A DNA stretch of 64,000 nt. Source: Bathynomus jamesi. Lineage: Eukaryota > Arthropoda > Malacostraca > Isopoda > Cirolanidae. The stretch covers positions 907,001 to 971,000 of the forward strand of contig JAJOZX010000936.1 in NCBI GenBank assembly GCA_023014485.1, given 5' to 3'. Shown in pieces: positions 30,522-42,425 of this stretch (within the stretch, counting starts at the first letter, position 1; each line of letters begins with the position of its first letter). The notes under the pieces were generated by a model, which saw only the letters and a list, made by a program, of their open reading frames with translations, did no database searches and was not told the DNA's origin. A program made the translations under genes and the position numbers.

Positions 30522-32885
30522 CACTGGTCAACAAAGATTTTTCATCAGAGTAAAATTTGTGGTGGCTGGATAGCATTTTTCACGCTGATTCCAAAACTGC
30601 ATTCAGATTTTTTCTAGCATGTATAGTTTTCAAGATGAAGGCATATATATAACTACACAAATTTAACCATTTTAAATAGGCAAAATACTAATATTTCAAC
30701 ATTTGATTGTGTTTATTTTATTGTGTTTTTTAGTTTATTCATCTTATTTATTTCAATTATCTTAATTATACATCTTATGTATTTCAGATGTGAGCTTTTA
30801 CGTCTAGCAGCATTGTGATTCAGGCAACAACGCCGTGCTTTGTGTGTCAAAAGATCAGTCCAGTCCAAGAACTTGTTGTGTCAAATTGGTGTACATTTTT
30901 TTTTAATTTATAGTTTGCTCAGGTCAGTCAACATGCCTCGACAATGTAAGAATGACCCCGACAAGTTCTGTTTTGTATGCGGCCAGTTGACAACTAAAAC
31001 ACAGCGCCAAGTATTACAACCGACATTAAGAAATATACAGCTATCTTTGGTTGCCATCTAGGTGACCAAGATAAACCATGGGTGCCACATCAAATCTGTT
31101 CTGGCTGTTCAAATGGATTACATGATTGGCTTAACAAAAAGAAAGCTTCAATGCCATTTGCCATACCCATGATATGGAGGGAGCTGAGAGATCATCATGA
31201 AGACTGTTATTTTTGTAGTGTGAACTTAATGGGGTTTTCTACCAAGAACAAACACCAGATTGTATATCCAAACTTGGATTCAGCACGTAGACCAGTAAAA
31301 CATGATGAAACATTGCCCATTCAAATTCCCCCAAGTGATAGGCTAGATTCTATCATAGATGACATGGAAAGTGATGAAGGTGCAACTGGCGTTTCCGGAC
31401 CATCTACAGAACCAGAGTACACTTTTGAAGGTAAACATTTAGAGCCTAAAAAGTAAACCCAAGGACAGTTGAATGATCTTGTTAGAGACTTATCGCTGTC
31501 TAAAGAGAAATCAGAGCTTCTCGCCTCAAGACTAAAGGAGAATAATTTACTTGAGAACAATGTTCGTATTAGTTACTACCGAAAGCAGAATTTTGAATTA
31601 ACAGCATTCTTTTCAGTAGACGGTCCTCTCTGTTATTGCCATGACATCAATGGACTATTTACAGCCATATCTCAGACGTATGTGGCATCTGAGTGGCGCC
31701 TCTTTATTGATTCGTCGTAGAGAAGCCTGAAAGCAGTTCTTTTGCATAATGGTAATATAATGCCATCCATCCCCATTGCCCATTCCGTCCATCTAAAAGA
31801 GACATATGACAATATGGATATACTACTTAAGGCAATCAAATACGACAGTCATCAATGGAATGTTTGTGGAGATCTAAAAGTTATAGGAATGCTTATGGGT
31901 ATGCAGTCAGGATTCACAAAATTTTGTTGTTTCCTTTGCCTGTGGAACAGTCGCACCACTATAGAACATTACACCAAAAGTGACTGGCCACTTAGGTATA
32001 CATATGTCCCAGGGATAAGCAATGTCCAGTCTGTCCCTTTAGTGGATCCCCAAAAGATCTATCTGCCACCTCTTCACATTAAACTTGGGTTAATGAAGAA
32101 TTTTTTTAAAACAATGGGTAAAGTCAATTCTGAAGGGTTCCAATACCTTTCACGGAAATTTCCAAAGGTTACTGCAGCAAAATTGAAGGAAGGAATTTTT
32201 GTTGGGCCACAAATAAGGGAGGTTTTGAATGACACTGAATTTGAAAAAGTCCTAAGTCCGCTGGAATTGAAGGCTTGGCCTGGGGTTCAAATGGATATGT
32301 GAAAACTTTCTTGGAAGCAACAAGTCACCTGCGTATAAGGATGGAGTCAAGAACCTCCTTGATGCCTTCAAAGAAATGGAGTGTCGAATGTCGTTAAAAA
32401 TTCACTTCCTGCATTCCCACTTAGATTTCTTTCCTGAAAACCTTGGTGCAGTGAGTGACGAGCAAGGAGAGTGCTTCCATCAAGATATTCAGATGATGGA
32501 GAAGCGCTACCAAGGATATTGGAATGAAAGCATGATGGCGGACCATTGTTAGATGCTGTATCGTGACAATCCAGGCCAAATTTACAAAAGGAAATCACAC
32601 TCACAGCACTTTTAATAAAATAATGTATATATTCTTTATTTATAAGTACATTGAATAAGGTATATGATGTATTTGTTGTTTAGCATTCCTAAGTGTGATC
32701 TATACATCCATAAATTTTCTTATAGCAATATCAAAACCTTAAAAATATCAAAACCAGTGTATCTATATAACTATACGTGCTAGAAACAAAATAAAACCAG
32801 ATTCAGAATCAGCGCGACAAATGCATTAAGAAAAGTATGATCATGTTTGTGATGAGAAAAAAAAGTTTCATTTTGTTGGCCAGTG
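30522..32885 (+). mobile_element. 2.36-kb DNA transposon with CACTGG termini, copy 2
   Basis: Ends CACTGGTCAACAAAG and GTTGGCCAGTG. It is nearly identical to the copy at 80-2442 but inverted, and the lengths differ by one base (2364 against 2363). No clean target duplication; the flanks share only ATTA/TTATTA-type bases. It lies in the CAGTG element, just upstream of the Tc1/mariner transposase. Confidence 0.8.
30933..32615 (+). pseudogene. Transposase-like protein of the CACTGG element, copy 2
   Basis: ATG at 30933 (MPRQCKNDPDKFC). Same domains as at 350-2048. Lesions differ from copy 1: a frameshift after TTKT (about 31005), a TAA stop after HLEPKK (31454), a TAG after IDSS (31718), a 1-2 base change near 32275 that truncates VLSPLELK, and a TAG in place of Trp after ADHC (32550). 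The 2-bp losses that break copy 1 (after HLKET and near the PPLHI block) are not present here, so the two copies can guide each other's alignment. Confidence 0.75.
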
Positions 32886-33033
32886 TTATTATTACCATTC
32901 GAAGGGTTGGTACCCTTCACAACCGAAATCAATTTCAGAAGGGGTGCATGGTATCCTCATTTCCTTTATCATCCCAGCACGCTTCACATAAGCCATTTAC
33001 ACAAAGCTGGAAAGGCCGTCTGTGCACCACAAG

Positions 33034-34023
33034 ATGACCCAGGCAATGCGGGGAGCAATGGTGACATTGCATGAATATGGTGTGCCAATAAGAGAAATAT
33101 CAAGACAACTAGACATTCATCAAAGCACTGTGGAATGATGGATTCATCGGTATGAAGCAGAAAACTCAATCGCTACTTTGCCGAGGTCTTTTCCTCCGCA
33201 TTCAACATCTCAAGAAGATGATGCTGCGATTGTTAATCATGCCAGAGAACATCCGTTTGTTCCAGCAACGCATATTTACAGACACCTGAACCTTCGTTGC
33301 AGCGCAAATACAGTGAACAACAGACTTCACAAGGCAGGGTATTTTTCTCGCCATCCAGCTATAAAACTTGCATTGACAATTGAGCATAAAGAGGCGCAGA
33401 TGGGATTTGCCTTGCAATACTTGCCGCAGGAGGAAGAATTCTGGAGAAAAGTTGTGTACTGTGACAAAAAAACATTTTCAACATATACTCATGGTTCTCT
33501 GCATTGTTGGAGGCAGCGCGGAAAATGCTATGAAGAAGGAAATGTTTTCCCGAACAAACATAGCAGTCACATCAATCTCGGTGTGTGGGGCTGGATGTCT
33601 GGCTATGGTGTCGGAGAATTGACTCAAGTAGATGGACGCTTTACTGGACAGCAATATTCCCAGATACTGGAAGAGGTGCTGCTACCCAGTGTTCGTGCGT
33701 ATCTGGTTCCAGTACCAGAACCATTTTACTTAATGGAAGATAACAGTCCCATTCATAGGAGTAACGTTGTGAGAGCGTGGTACGAAGATCACCCAGAGAT
33801 TATTAATCTAATTCTGCCACCACGTTCTCCTGATTTGAATCTGATTGAAAACCTTTGGGCAATAATGATTAACAAATGGGAGCAACGTAATGAAAGAACA
33901 TTTGAAGCACTTTTAGCTCACACGAGGAATAGTTGGGAGAGCTTATGCCGAACGCCAAACATTCCCTACAATCTGGCCTCTTCTATGCGGCAACGATTGC
34001 AAGAAATTATTGATGCTGGATAG
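33034..34023 (+). pseudogene. Tc1/mariner transposase (one internal stop)
   Basis: ATG at 33034. An N-terminal helix-turn-helix (GVPIREISRQLDIHQSTVE) is broken by a TGA at 33136-33138. The frame is open again to 34023: a second HTH (HLNLRCSANTVNNRLHKAG), then the catalytic core with Asp in VYCDKKTFS (DKKTF instead of the common DESTF), Asp in YLMEDNSPIH and Glu in SPDLNLIENLWA. I count 35 residues between the last two (DD35E). Transposon B is inserted at codon ..IIDAG, so the TAG stop at 34021 belongs to transposon B; the original C-terminus continues about six codons from 40835. Confidence 0.85.
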
Positions 34024-34416
34024 GGTGCATCAAACGCCCTTAGGTTCTTGGATTTTAATGTCTATTCTCTCAAATGTTACACTTGTTGCTAGAAGTGTGT
34101 ATGCCAAACATTAATTAAATCGGAGGTGGTCCTGGGTGGCCACCGGTCACTTTTATATTTTGCGGCAATTTTCGGGGGCCGCGCTATGTAAAAATATCTA
34201 TTTTTTTTATTTACCAACCAGTTGACTACTTACATTGTTTCTTTTAATATAGAGTTGCTAAGGGGTGATTTACATAACATTTGAGAGAATAGACATTAAA
34301 ATCCAAGAACCTAAGGGCGTTTGATGCACCCTAAAGGGGTGATTTACATAAAACATGTACCATAAACGAAACTTCACTTATAGTCTAATAATATCCTTTA
34401 TTGTCTTTCAGAAACA

Positions 34417-35951
34417 ATGGAAGCTGTAACAATGGAAGCTAAGAAGACCAGATTAGCAAATGCCATTTTTGGTCTTGGCAATGCTCTTACAGAAGGAGAT
34501 GGTACATTGACAGGAGTCCGCCTCCCAACTTGCCGGCAGGTTCTTCGATGCGTGATGTGGCACATCCAGAAAGAAATATGTGAAGGCAAACAAACACAGC
34601 CACTCAAATGGAAATCTGCCAGCATAGTCCTTATCCAGCTGAAAACATTCTACACTAAAGCAAATATTCCTATGCTTTCAGACCATCAATGCTGCAAACT
34701 AATACTTGACCTTCTTAATGACAATAACAAATTGCGTCAAATACCTGTTTCTCGCAGAGAATCTCCAAACACTTTGGCTAAGTTGCAATCCATGAATGAA
34801 ATCTTGATAAGACCTTTGGTGTATGGACAAAAGATGCAATGACAAACATTAAGAATGAGGAAGATAGAGCATTTTTAGAGTCAATGAAATCTGACAGAGT
34901 AGCCTCATTTGGTAGTGTTGACAAGAAGAAAGCTGATAAAGATCGTAGAAAAGAAAAACGCATCTTAGCAGAAGCTTCAAGACGAGAATGTCATGAATCA
35001 TCCAGTGTACAAGAGATGAAAAGTTCTGTATGCTCTGATGATAGTGCCTCTGCAGATAGCTTGGAAGAAACTGAAGAAGAGGCGATTCCAGAGCTTCAAA
35101 GGAAGCGTAGTCACCACAGATCAACATATGCAGGTACGTCTGCCTTTATTCCTCATGATATTCTGAAAAGGCCTTCAGTCGTGTCTGTTGCTACTCGACT
35201 AAACATAACTCCTGTTCAACAGGCTGTGCTCACCGAAGCTGTAATTCAAGAGGCAGGAGGTGATCCACGTCATGTGGCCAAGTCGTATTCAACTGCTGAT
35301 AAGGCTCGACGATCAATAACAAGTGCTATCGCCAAAGATATTCGAGAAAATTGGATCGCCCCAACAGCTGCAACACTTCACTGGGATGGCAAGCAGATGC
35401 ATACGCTCACAAACAAGAATGGCAAGGAAGAAAGATTGCCAGTGTTGGTTGGGAATGCCACTGATGTAAAGCTACTGGGAGTGGCTAGATATCCTCGTGG
35501 AAGTGATATGTCATCAGGTGACATCATTGCCGAGCACACTTACACGTTTCTACATTCATGGAAGTGCAAACAGTCAGTTGTCAACTTATGTTTTGACACA
35601 ACAGCATCAAACACTGGACACGTTACAGCTGCCTGTGTTACCATTCAATCAAAACTGGACGTGCTCTTCTGTGGTGTGCATGTCGCCATCATGTTGGAGA
35701 GGTAATCCTGGATCATGTGTTTGACGCTCTCAAAATTGAGACATCAAAGTCTCCAGAAGCATCTTTGTTCCAAAGATTCCAGAAGAATTGGGAATGCATA
35801 TCGCATGCAAAGGATGAAAGTTTAACCAAAATTGACATTTCAATGTACAATGACGATGCACAACAACTGCTTTTATCCTGCAAAAACAAGGTTTTAAGCA
35901 ATCCGCACAAGCACTTCATACTGTAGGGAAGACTACAAGGAAATGGCACAA
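34417..35951 (+). pseudogene. Transposase of transposon B, 5' part
   Basis: ATG at 34417 directly after an acceptor-like TTGTCTTTCAG. The N-terminal region (RLPTCRQVLRCVMWHIQKEI) aligns with the start of the C/D transposase. A 1-base shift near 34810 changes frame. Then follow a charged linker, TLHWDGKQMH, VVNLCFDTTASNTGHVTAA and, after another shift near 35665, a CRHHV-type block. A TAG in the frame (35924) precedes the insertion of transposon C in the EDYKEMAQ codons (35951). Same motif order as A, C, D and E. Confidence 0.78.
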
Positions 35952-36440
35952 TAGGGTGTACCATTTTTGGGCCATTTTCAAAAAGTCAAGGTCCAGGAGT
36001 CTAATGTTGTGCCAAATGATGTCCTAAACACGAATTTTACAGGCATTTTCTAATCCGACAAATTTTTAATCCCCCCACCCCCCCTTGAAATTTGCGCATC
36101 CCCTTTCCTAAAAACCCCATATATCTCAAACACTATCAACTTTATCGAAAAATGTTATAGAATAAAAATGATTTAGAATCAAAAGTTCTATTAGAAAAGT
36201 TCATCAAAATAGAAATTTACTTAATTTTGAAAATTTTCATTTATTTTTAAAAATTTAAATTAAAAAAATTTTTTTGCTTGCAGTGCCGCCTTCTTAAATA
36301 AGGTGTTACCGCCACCTTTGAAGCATCACCCCAATGCAGCTTCGCGGCGATGGGCTTTGTATTTTTGCTAGATGCAAATCATAATTAGTTTTATTATAAC
36401 TAGCCTATACAAACTGAGGACAACCTCAAAACTATATATA

Positions 36441-36687
36441 CAGGGTGAGTCAGAAGTAGCGCCCGATTTCTGTCAGTTGATTGTTTGTTTGCCATTTGTA
36501 TTACAGTGTACAAGAAGGTAGAAATAAATGAATGACATGTTTATCTAACCATTTATTTGGGGGAAAATTATTACGGAACTGTACCAAGCTGTTTTACTTG
36601 CAATTTTCAAAGTGCCCTCCCTCGTGATCGATGCACAATCTGACAGCCGAAAAAACAGAAATCGGGCGCTACTTTTGACTCACCCTG
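36441..36687. mobile_element. Mariner-type MITE (247 bp)
   Basis: TIRs CAGGGTGAGTCAGAAGTAGC / inverse CAGGGTGAGTCAAAAGTAGC with an inner GCCCGATTTCTGTC, flanked by TA. The same site in transposon D (near 45590) is empty and reads through as plain TA repeat, which confirms the borders and shows that the MITE arrived after C and D separated. The interior is non-coding. Confidence 0.93.
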
Positions 36688-36947
36688 TATATAAAATAAA
36701 GCTAAAAATTAACACTTTATCTATAGTTGCGAGGTCCCATCATTTTTTTTTTCCTTTATTCAACACTTTCCTAAAAAAAAATAAAAAGAAACAAGTTTCC
36801 TAATTAGAAATCATTGATATAAGAGCTTTTTAAACATAAAAATAAGAAAAGACAATTAATGGTATATTTAATAACAAAAAAAAATCAGCCTCTTCTAAAT
36901 TAAAACAATCTCTGCAAATAAAAATACCTAATCTATCTGTTAATGAA

Positions 36948-39222
36948 CTATTCTTTACTGAGTTTCATTCTTTTAAGAGTCTCTTTACTAGGATCAGGAA
37001 TTAGTCTTCTATTCTCTTCCACAATTTGCAAAAGACCTTGAAATTCTTCTTCATTTTGACATTGTCATGAAAGTCTTGAACAGCTTGATTCCTCTTTCAG
37101 CAGTATCATTGACTACTCTAATAGATGAAAGAATGTTTTTTAGTTTGTTGTAGTCATCGACCTCTTCCCATGTTGATGCTGGTTTCTTTATCCATGAGTG
37201 GTTTTGACCCACAGCATTGAAATAAATGCCATGAAATTGGACCTACTAGCTGATGAAGCTTTGTGTCTTCTTTAAAATGGGGAAAACAGGTTGCCCACAT
37301 ACATAATTTTCTGGAACTGGATATTTGTTTAAGGATTTTGCGATCTTATCTTTTCATCATTACTTAGCGATCCAAAGAAACTCAAAGGACCAATTCCTCC
37401 GTCAAATACCAGTAATGATTGGCAAAAGATTTCAAAGCAGCATTTGCAACTTCCCTAGCTTCCTTCTTGTAATTCACCAAATCATGATAAAACTTCAGAT
37501 CATTAGCTGGACTATCTAGTGAATTAGAACATAAAAGCCAGTATTTTCCATAAATTAATGCATTAAATAGACACATTCTCTTTAATTTCTTAATCAATGA
37601 TTCATCATATGATGCTTGGTGGGCAAAAGCATACATTTTATTTGTATACAAAATCATTGCCATCCACCTGGCACGGTGCATTGCACCAGGTTTCCGCCAA
37701 TGACTGTTTTCTCTGGAAACCTCTCCTAAAAGCATTAAAGTTGTTTCAGCAACTTCCTTATAGTCATCACGTGGAAAGCAGTCAGATTTTCTTAAACATT
37801 GGGTCATAAATTCTACACATTCTTCCTTTAGGCCTCTTTGATACCTTGATTTAACATCAAGAACATTGTATGTAGATTTCGTATTAATTTTCTTCCATTT
37901 AGACTCGCGAAATTCTTTGAATAACTCAAACTCAGGAGATTTACTTGGACCAAAAATGGTTTCATACACAGCACACAAAACTCTTTCAGCCACATGATGG
38001 CGGCATGCTAACCAAATCAATTTCTTTTGCAAAAGTTCTTCAAGTAACTTACAGGAACCTTTCATCCATCCTGAATTGGATGCAGTGGTATCAAATGATA
38101 CTCCAAAGACATTTTGCTTCAAGTTCCATTTTTCAATACTTTGAAATACAGAAGTGGCTTGAGACAATCCAGTGGAATCATCTATTATAGAAACTGATAA
38201 AAGTTTTTCTACATTTGGGTATCCAGTAACAAGTATTGCAAGGTGGTCTTCTTGTTCTGAACATGATTTAGTAAGCAGCTTGCTATCCCAATGTACTAGG
38301 CAGTGATCAGGAGGAGTAAAATCCTTGATGCAAGTTTCATATTTTTGTTTTCTTGTCTTTCGAGTGGCTCTTGCAGATGTGGTCCTGGAGAGAGACAGTT
38401 TTTCAATATCCTTGCCACACCTAATGGCTACTGCAGCAGCAAAAACAGTCCGTTGTCCAATAGAGAGATTAAGTCTGTCTGCAGTAGAGGAAACCAATGG
38501 CGAGGCAAGAATATTTTGGGGGCTGGAAGCATTTGAAGGTCCTGCTGTAGGTTCTGTCGGAAACTCTTCATAGCTGTCTGTCTCAGAACTGGTCGTGCTA
38601 GAAAGAAGGGTCTCTGATGTTCTGGCTGTAGCACTCACTTGCTTCACTGATTTATGTTTCTCTTTGTGTTTCTTCTCTTTCTCTAATCTAATGTACTTGC
38701 GCTGTACTTTTGATGCATAATCTGCATCTAGCAAACCTAAACATGTTTCTCATTTTGTTCTTTGATCTTCTAAGAATGAAATATCATATGCTTTCTGAGG
38801 CTCAGTTCTCATGCAGTCTTTTTGGATTAATTCAACGGCATTTTGAGAAGAGATGTCAAAAAGGGAATCCATAATTTTCATGAAATTAGAGAGTTCATTT
38901 TCAAAGCTTGCTATTTTTTTGTGCTTGATTAAATTATTATGCATTTCTTCTAGATTTAACAGCATCTTCCTGCCTTTAGGGTTTTTACTAATATCTATAG
39001 TAGGAATGCATGCTTTTGCCATATTATTAGTAGCTTCTGTAGAACTTCATTAACAGTAGAATCTTTTGTAACTTTTGGACCCTTATACTGCATTCTCCGT
39101 AAATAAATAAAATGGCTTAGAACATCTTTATTGGATGGTAAAACAATTTTAGATGAACTCATAATATCAGCCTGCAAGCGACCAAGAATAAAGTCATGCT
39201 GTTTTGTAGCTGTTTGACTCAT
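36948..39222 (-). pseudogene. Transposase of transposon C
   Basis: ATG at 39222 (MSQTATKQHDFILGRLQADI), 30-40 bases after an acceptor-like TTCTTTTCAG. N-terminal helical region; frame breaks near 39010 and 38745; then a 450-codon open frame (38734-37382) with CLVHWDSK (148-151), FGVSFDTTASNSG (Asp 215), WLACRHHVAERV (CxxH 244-247), AMHRARWMAM (RARW 354-357). A frameshift near 37390 leads to SLSNDEKDKIAKSL and the end block VVNDTTERGIKLVQDFHDKC. Most complete member in the window. Likely a cut-and-paste transposase; catalytic Asp and Glu assigned by conservation among A-E. Confidence 0.82.
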
Positions 39223-39704
39223 TTTTTATTTATTTTTCAAATAAAGCCGTCTGAAAAGAAACAATAAGAGTAAAAACAATGCTTGTTTATTAAAATTCAA
39301 TGTAAAAAAGGATTTTTAAATTTGGATTATACTCACAATATACTCATAAATAATGTAACTTAAGCACCTTATTTTATATTAATACAATAAGGTGCTCTTG
39401 GACAAAAGAAAATGAAAATTTTCAAAATTATGTAAATTTCTATCTTAATGAACTTTTCTAATAGAAGGTTTGATTCTAAATCATTTTTATTCTATAATAT
39501 TTTTCGATAAAGTTGATAGTTTTTTAGATATATGGGGTTTTTAGGAAAAGGGGATGGGCAAAATTTCAAGGGGGGGGTGGGGGGGATTCAAAATTTGTTG
39601 GATTAGAAAATGCTTGTTAAATTCGTGTTTAGGGCATCATTTAGCACAACATTAGACTTCTGGACCTTGACTTTTTGAAAATGACCCAAAAATGGTACAC
39701 CCTA

Positions 39705-40721
39705 ATGGCACAACTCTGCCAGGTAGTCCTCGATGATGATGTCACAAAACAAGGAACACTCCACAGACCTGGGGCCATGCATAAAGCAAGGTGGATGTCA
39801 AAGATTCTTTATTCCATCAAAATATGCCTACTTGAAGAGCAAATTTCTGTACTACCTCGAGGAACTGTAACAACACAACATCAACAGGAAAAACTGAAGG
39901 AGTTTGTTGTTTTTGTTGTTTATATTTATTGTGATTGGTGGCTCATATGTCAGTCTGCTTCAAATGCCCCATGGTTTGATTTGTGCTTATACAAGACTCT
40001 GCTCAACTATAAAGCTGTCAACTCAATCATTTCAGTCAGCACTGTGAAAGCCTTTGATAGACATTTGTGGTATTTAACCCCAGAACTGGTTGTTTTGGCA
40101 CTGTTCAGCAATGCAGTACCTCAAAAGGAGCGTCATGCCCTTGCAGATGTGTTACTGGCCATACAACCAGATGAAATGCCAAGCACTCCAAAACACCGCT
40201 ACGGTTCTGGATATGGCAAACCGTCATTTCCAAAAATTACAGAAGCGACAACCCTGGCTGATCTTGTGAACGAGGACTCGTGGTTTACAGTGAACCTTCT
40301 TCACCTGGATATGACCTTCCTAACAGAGGATGTTGACAATTGGCAGAACAATGACCACTTCAAGGCAGCCAAGTCCATTGTGGATGGGTTAAATGTTGTG
40401 AATGACCCTGCGGAGAGAGCAGTAAAGCTCACAACTGATTTGTCTCAGCTGCAAGAGGAGAAGACCACTTCCAAAATCTTCTTCAAGTGGTTGAATGTGA
40501 CCGCAAAGCGAGGCCAAATTTGCGGAAACGAGCAAAGTTGGAGTAGTGACATTGGCGTTGTGTTTTATACATTTTCAACTTTCAATCAATGTAAGTATAG
40601 TAATACCGAATATTTGTATATTAGTATTATAAGTAATACCGAATATTTGCCGAATATTCGGTGCATCACTACTAAATATATAAAAGTGGCCGGTGGCCGC
40701 CCAGGACCACCTCCGATTTGA
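39705..40721 (+). pseudogene. Transposase of transposon B, 3' part
   Basis: Continues the B frame after transposon C: LCQVVLDDDVTKQGTLHRPG and AMHKARWMSKILYSIK (the RARWM block), a long helical region with DRHLWYLTPELVVLALFSNA, and the terminal NVVNDPAERAVKLTTDLSQL. The natural stop is uncertain; the frame runs into the TIR and ends at 40721. Apart from the lesions upstream this half is open and well conserved. Confidence 0.82.
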
Positions 40722-41175
40722 TTTATTTTTTGCATACATACCTCTACCAACAAGTGTAACATTTGAGGGAATAGACATTAAAATCCAACAACTTTTTGAA
40801 AATCATAGGGCGTTTAATGCACCCTAATGCTGGAGGAAGCTATACGAAATACTGATGTTAAAGCCATGACATAAATGTGTATCGAATATATATTTATGTT
40901 AATATAGAATTTTATTATATTTTTATGTTTGACATCTATAAAAGTATATATTGTGACCATGAAAGAACTTTACTTATCCTTAGTTAGAATCTTTTCTTGC
41001 AATGTCTACACTCATGGAGATGATAATATATGCATTGTTGAAACAAACTATGAGAAGGTAATAGTTTCAGGAAAAAAATAAAAACTAGCAACATCGAGGT
41101 CATCATATGTTTATGGGAATTGTCATATGATATGCTACCAATAAACTCTTACATAGTACTATATACAGTATACTA

Positions 41176-41736
41176 CAGGGTGTCCGAGAATTATCTGTTA
41201 TTAAAAGTCAACCATGAAGTGTAGAAATTCCATTGTTGTCCCATTTTACAGAGAATCTCATTAAGTTTTTTTTTATACCAAGTTTTGACAAGTTTTTTAG
41301 AAATTCCAGTGTGTCCAAACATTATCTGTACAATTTCATCTTTTAATAAAATTCTTGATAACACATGTAAAATTCTTAAACAAGATTATTTACAATCTGT
41401 ATTTTCAAGAGTTTCTTTTATTAAAGTGACGTTGTTACAAACATTCGATATGTGCACCATTAGTGATTCGCAAAACATCCAATCAATACTCCAAATGTTG
41501 CCATGTACGCTGCAGCATATCCACATCAATTCGCTCAATAGCAGCTGTGATTCTTGCTTTTAAATCATCAATGTCTGTCACCCGCATACATTTCTAAAAA
41601 ACTTGTCAAAACGTGGTATCAGAAAAAACTTAATGAGATTCTCTGTAAAATGGGACAACACTGGAATTTCTACACTTCATGGTTGACTTTTAATAACAGC
41701 AGCCAAAAATTGTACAGATCATTCTCGGACACCCTG
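41176..41736 (-). mobile_element. Internally deleted mariner element
   Basis: TIRs CAGGGTGTCCGAGAATTATC and, inverted, CAGGGTGTCCGAGAATGATC, flanked by TA; inverted similarity extends about 130 bp. The minus strand at about 41575-41430 still encodes a transposase tail (DLKARITAAIERIDVDMLQR ... LRITNGAHIE), with a stop inside, typical of the C-terminus of mariner-type transposases. The catalytic part is deleted. Confidence 0.85.
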
Positions 41737-42425
41737 TATATTACGTAATAATTACGATGAACAAATCAAATGCAAATTTCTCTGATTCATGGCCCACCAG
41801 TCTTGCTTTAGACTAATGACTTTCATAAGATGGAATAGGTTTAACATAGTTCGTTTAATAGGTTACCACTTAAAACAATGGATAAACTATCTATTAGTGA
41901 TACGACCGTGACTTCCTCAAAATGCAAGCGTGTGAGAGGTTCACTGAGGAATTTGGTCATTAGATTCTTCACGTAGGATATATATCACAAACAACAATAT
42001 TGACAACAATTCCCAACAATTACTTAATATCAATAATTGCATTTGAGCAAATAATTTAGACCTGCGTCAAAATAACTTGGGTATCATGCCATGATTTGGG
42101 ATATTTGCCAAATTAGTCATTCTCTATAGTCTACAGTATATATTGAGATGGTATAATGTAATGTCCAGCTAATATTATGATGACTAGGATTGCTCCATAA
42201 CCATCCCAACATCCCGAAACTTGCTCCATTCTGCTTCTTAATCATTTTTATTTTAAACACTAAAATGTAGCAGAAGTGACGTAATAATGGACATCATTGA
42301 TTGTGTTAGAGCAGTTATGCGCACCAATCCAAACACACCTCCACTGCCATAAGGACCGCCCATTTTATACCTAACAGACTAGCTTGGGACAAGACAGAAG
42401 CGTGAGACTTCTTGTAAGCACTGTA

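Larger units (their letters stand above)
35952..39704 (-). mobile_element. TAGGGTG transposon C, inserted in B
   Basis: Ends TAGGGTGTACCATTTTTGGG in both orientations; the inverted repeats run about 290 bp (35952-36245 against 39412-39704). Flanks share ATGGCACAA (9 bp; 35943-35951 and 39705-39713). Nearly identical to transposon D (42579-46085) in opposite orientation; C is longer by about 246 bp because of the mariner MITE at 36441-36687. Removing C with one target copy rejoins the B transposase frame. Confidence 0.93.
34021..40826 (+). mobile_element. TAGGGTG transposon B
   Basis: Ends TAGGGTGCATCAAACGCCCT and the inverse ending GATGCACCCTA-like (GCGTTTAATGCACCCTA). The outer about 140 bp are inverted repeats (34021-34163 against 40683-40826). 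The 8-bp target duplication ATGCTGGA flanks it exactly (34013-34020, 40827-40834). A second inverted copy of the terminus lies just inside the left end (about 34270-34333). It is interrupted by transposon C (35952-39704); without it B is about 3.0 kb, like A and D. Confidence 0.92.
29226..42423 (+). mobile_element. 13.2-kb CAGTG-TIR, TA-flanked element (Tc1/mariner class), loaded with nested insertions
   Basis: Left end CAGTGCTTACAAGAAGTCTC (29226) and right end its inverse (42423). Inverted similarity runs about 140 bp (29226-29370 against 42280-42423). TA flanks both sides (29224-29225, 42424-42425). Deleting the element plus one TA restores the LINE ORF1 frame, so the insertion is real. 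Without nested elements about 3.4 kb remains, with a Tc1/mariner transposase at 33034-34020. Whether that transposase belongs to these TIRs or is itself a nested element is unclear. The parts at 29375-30521, 40835-41175 and 41737-42280 have no recognisable genes. Confidence 0.8.
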
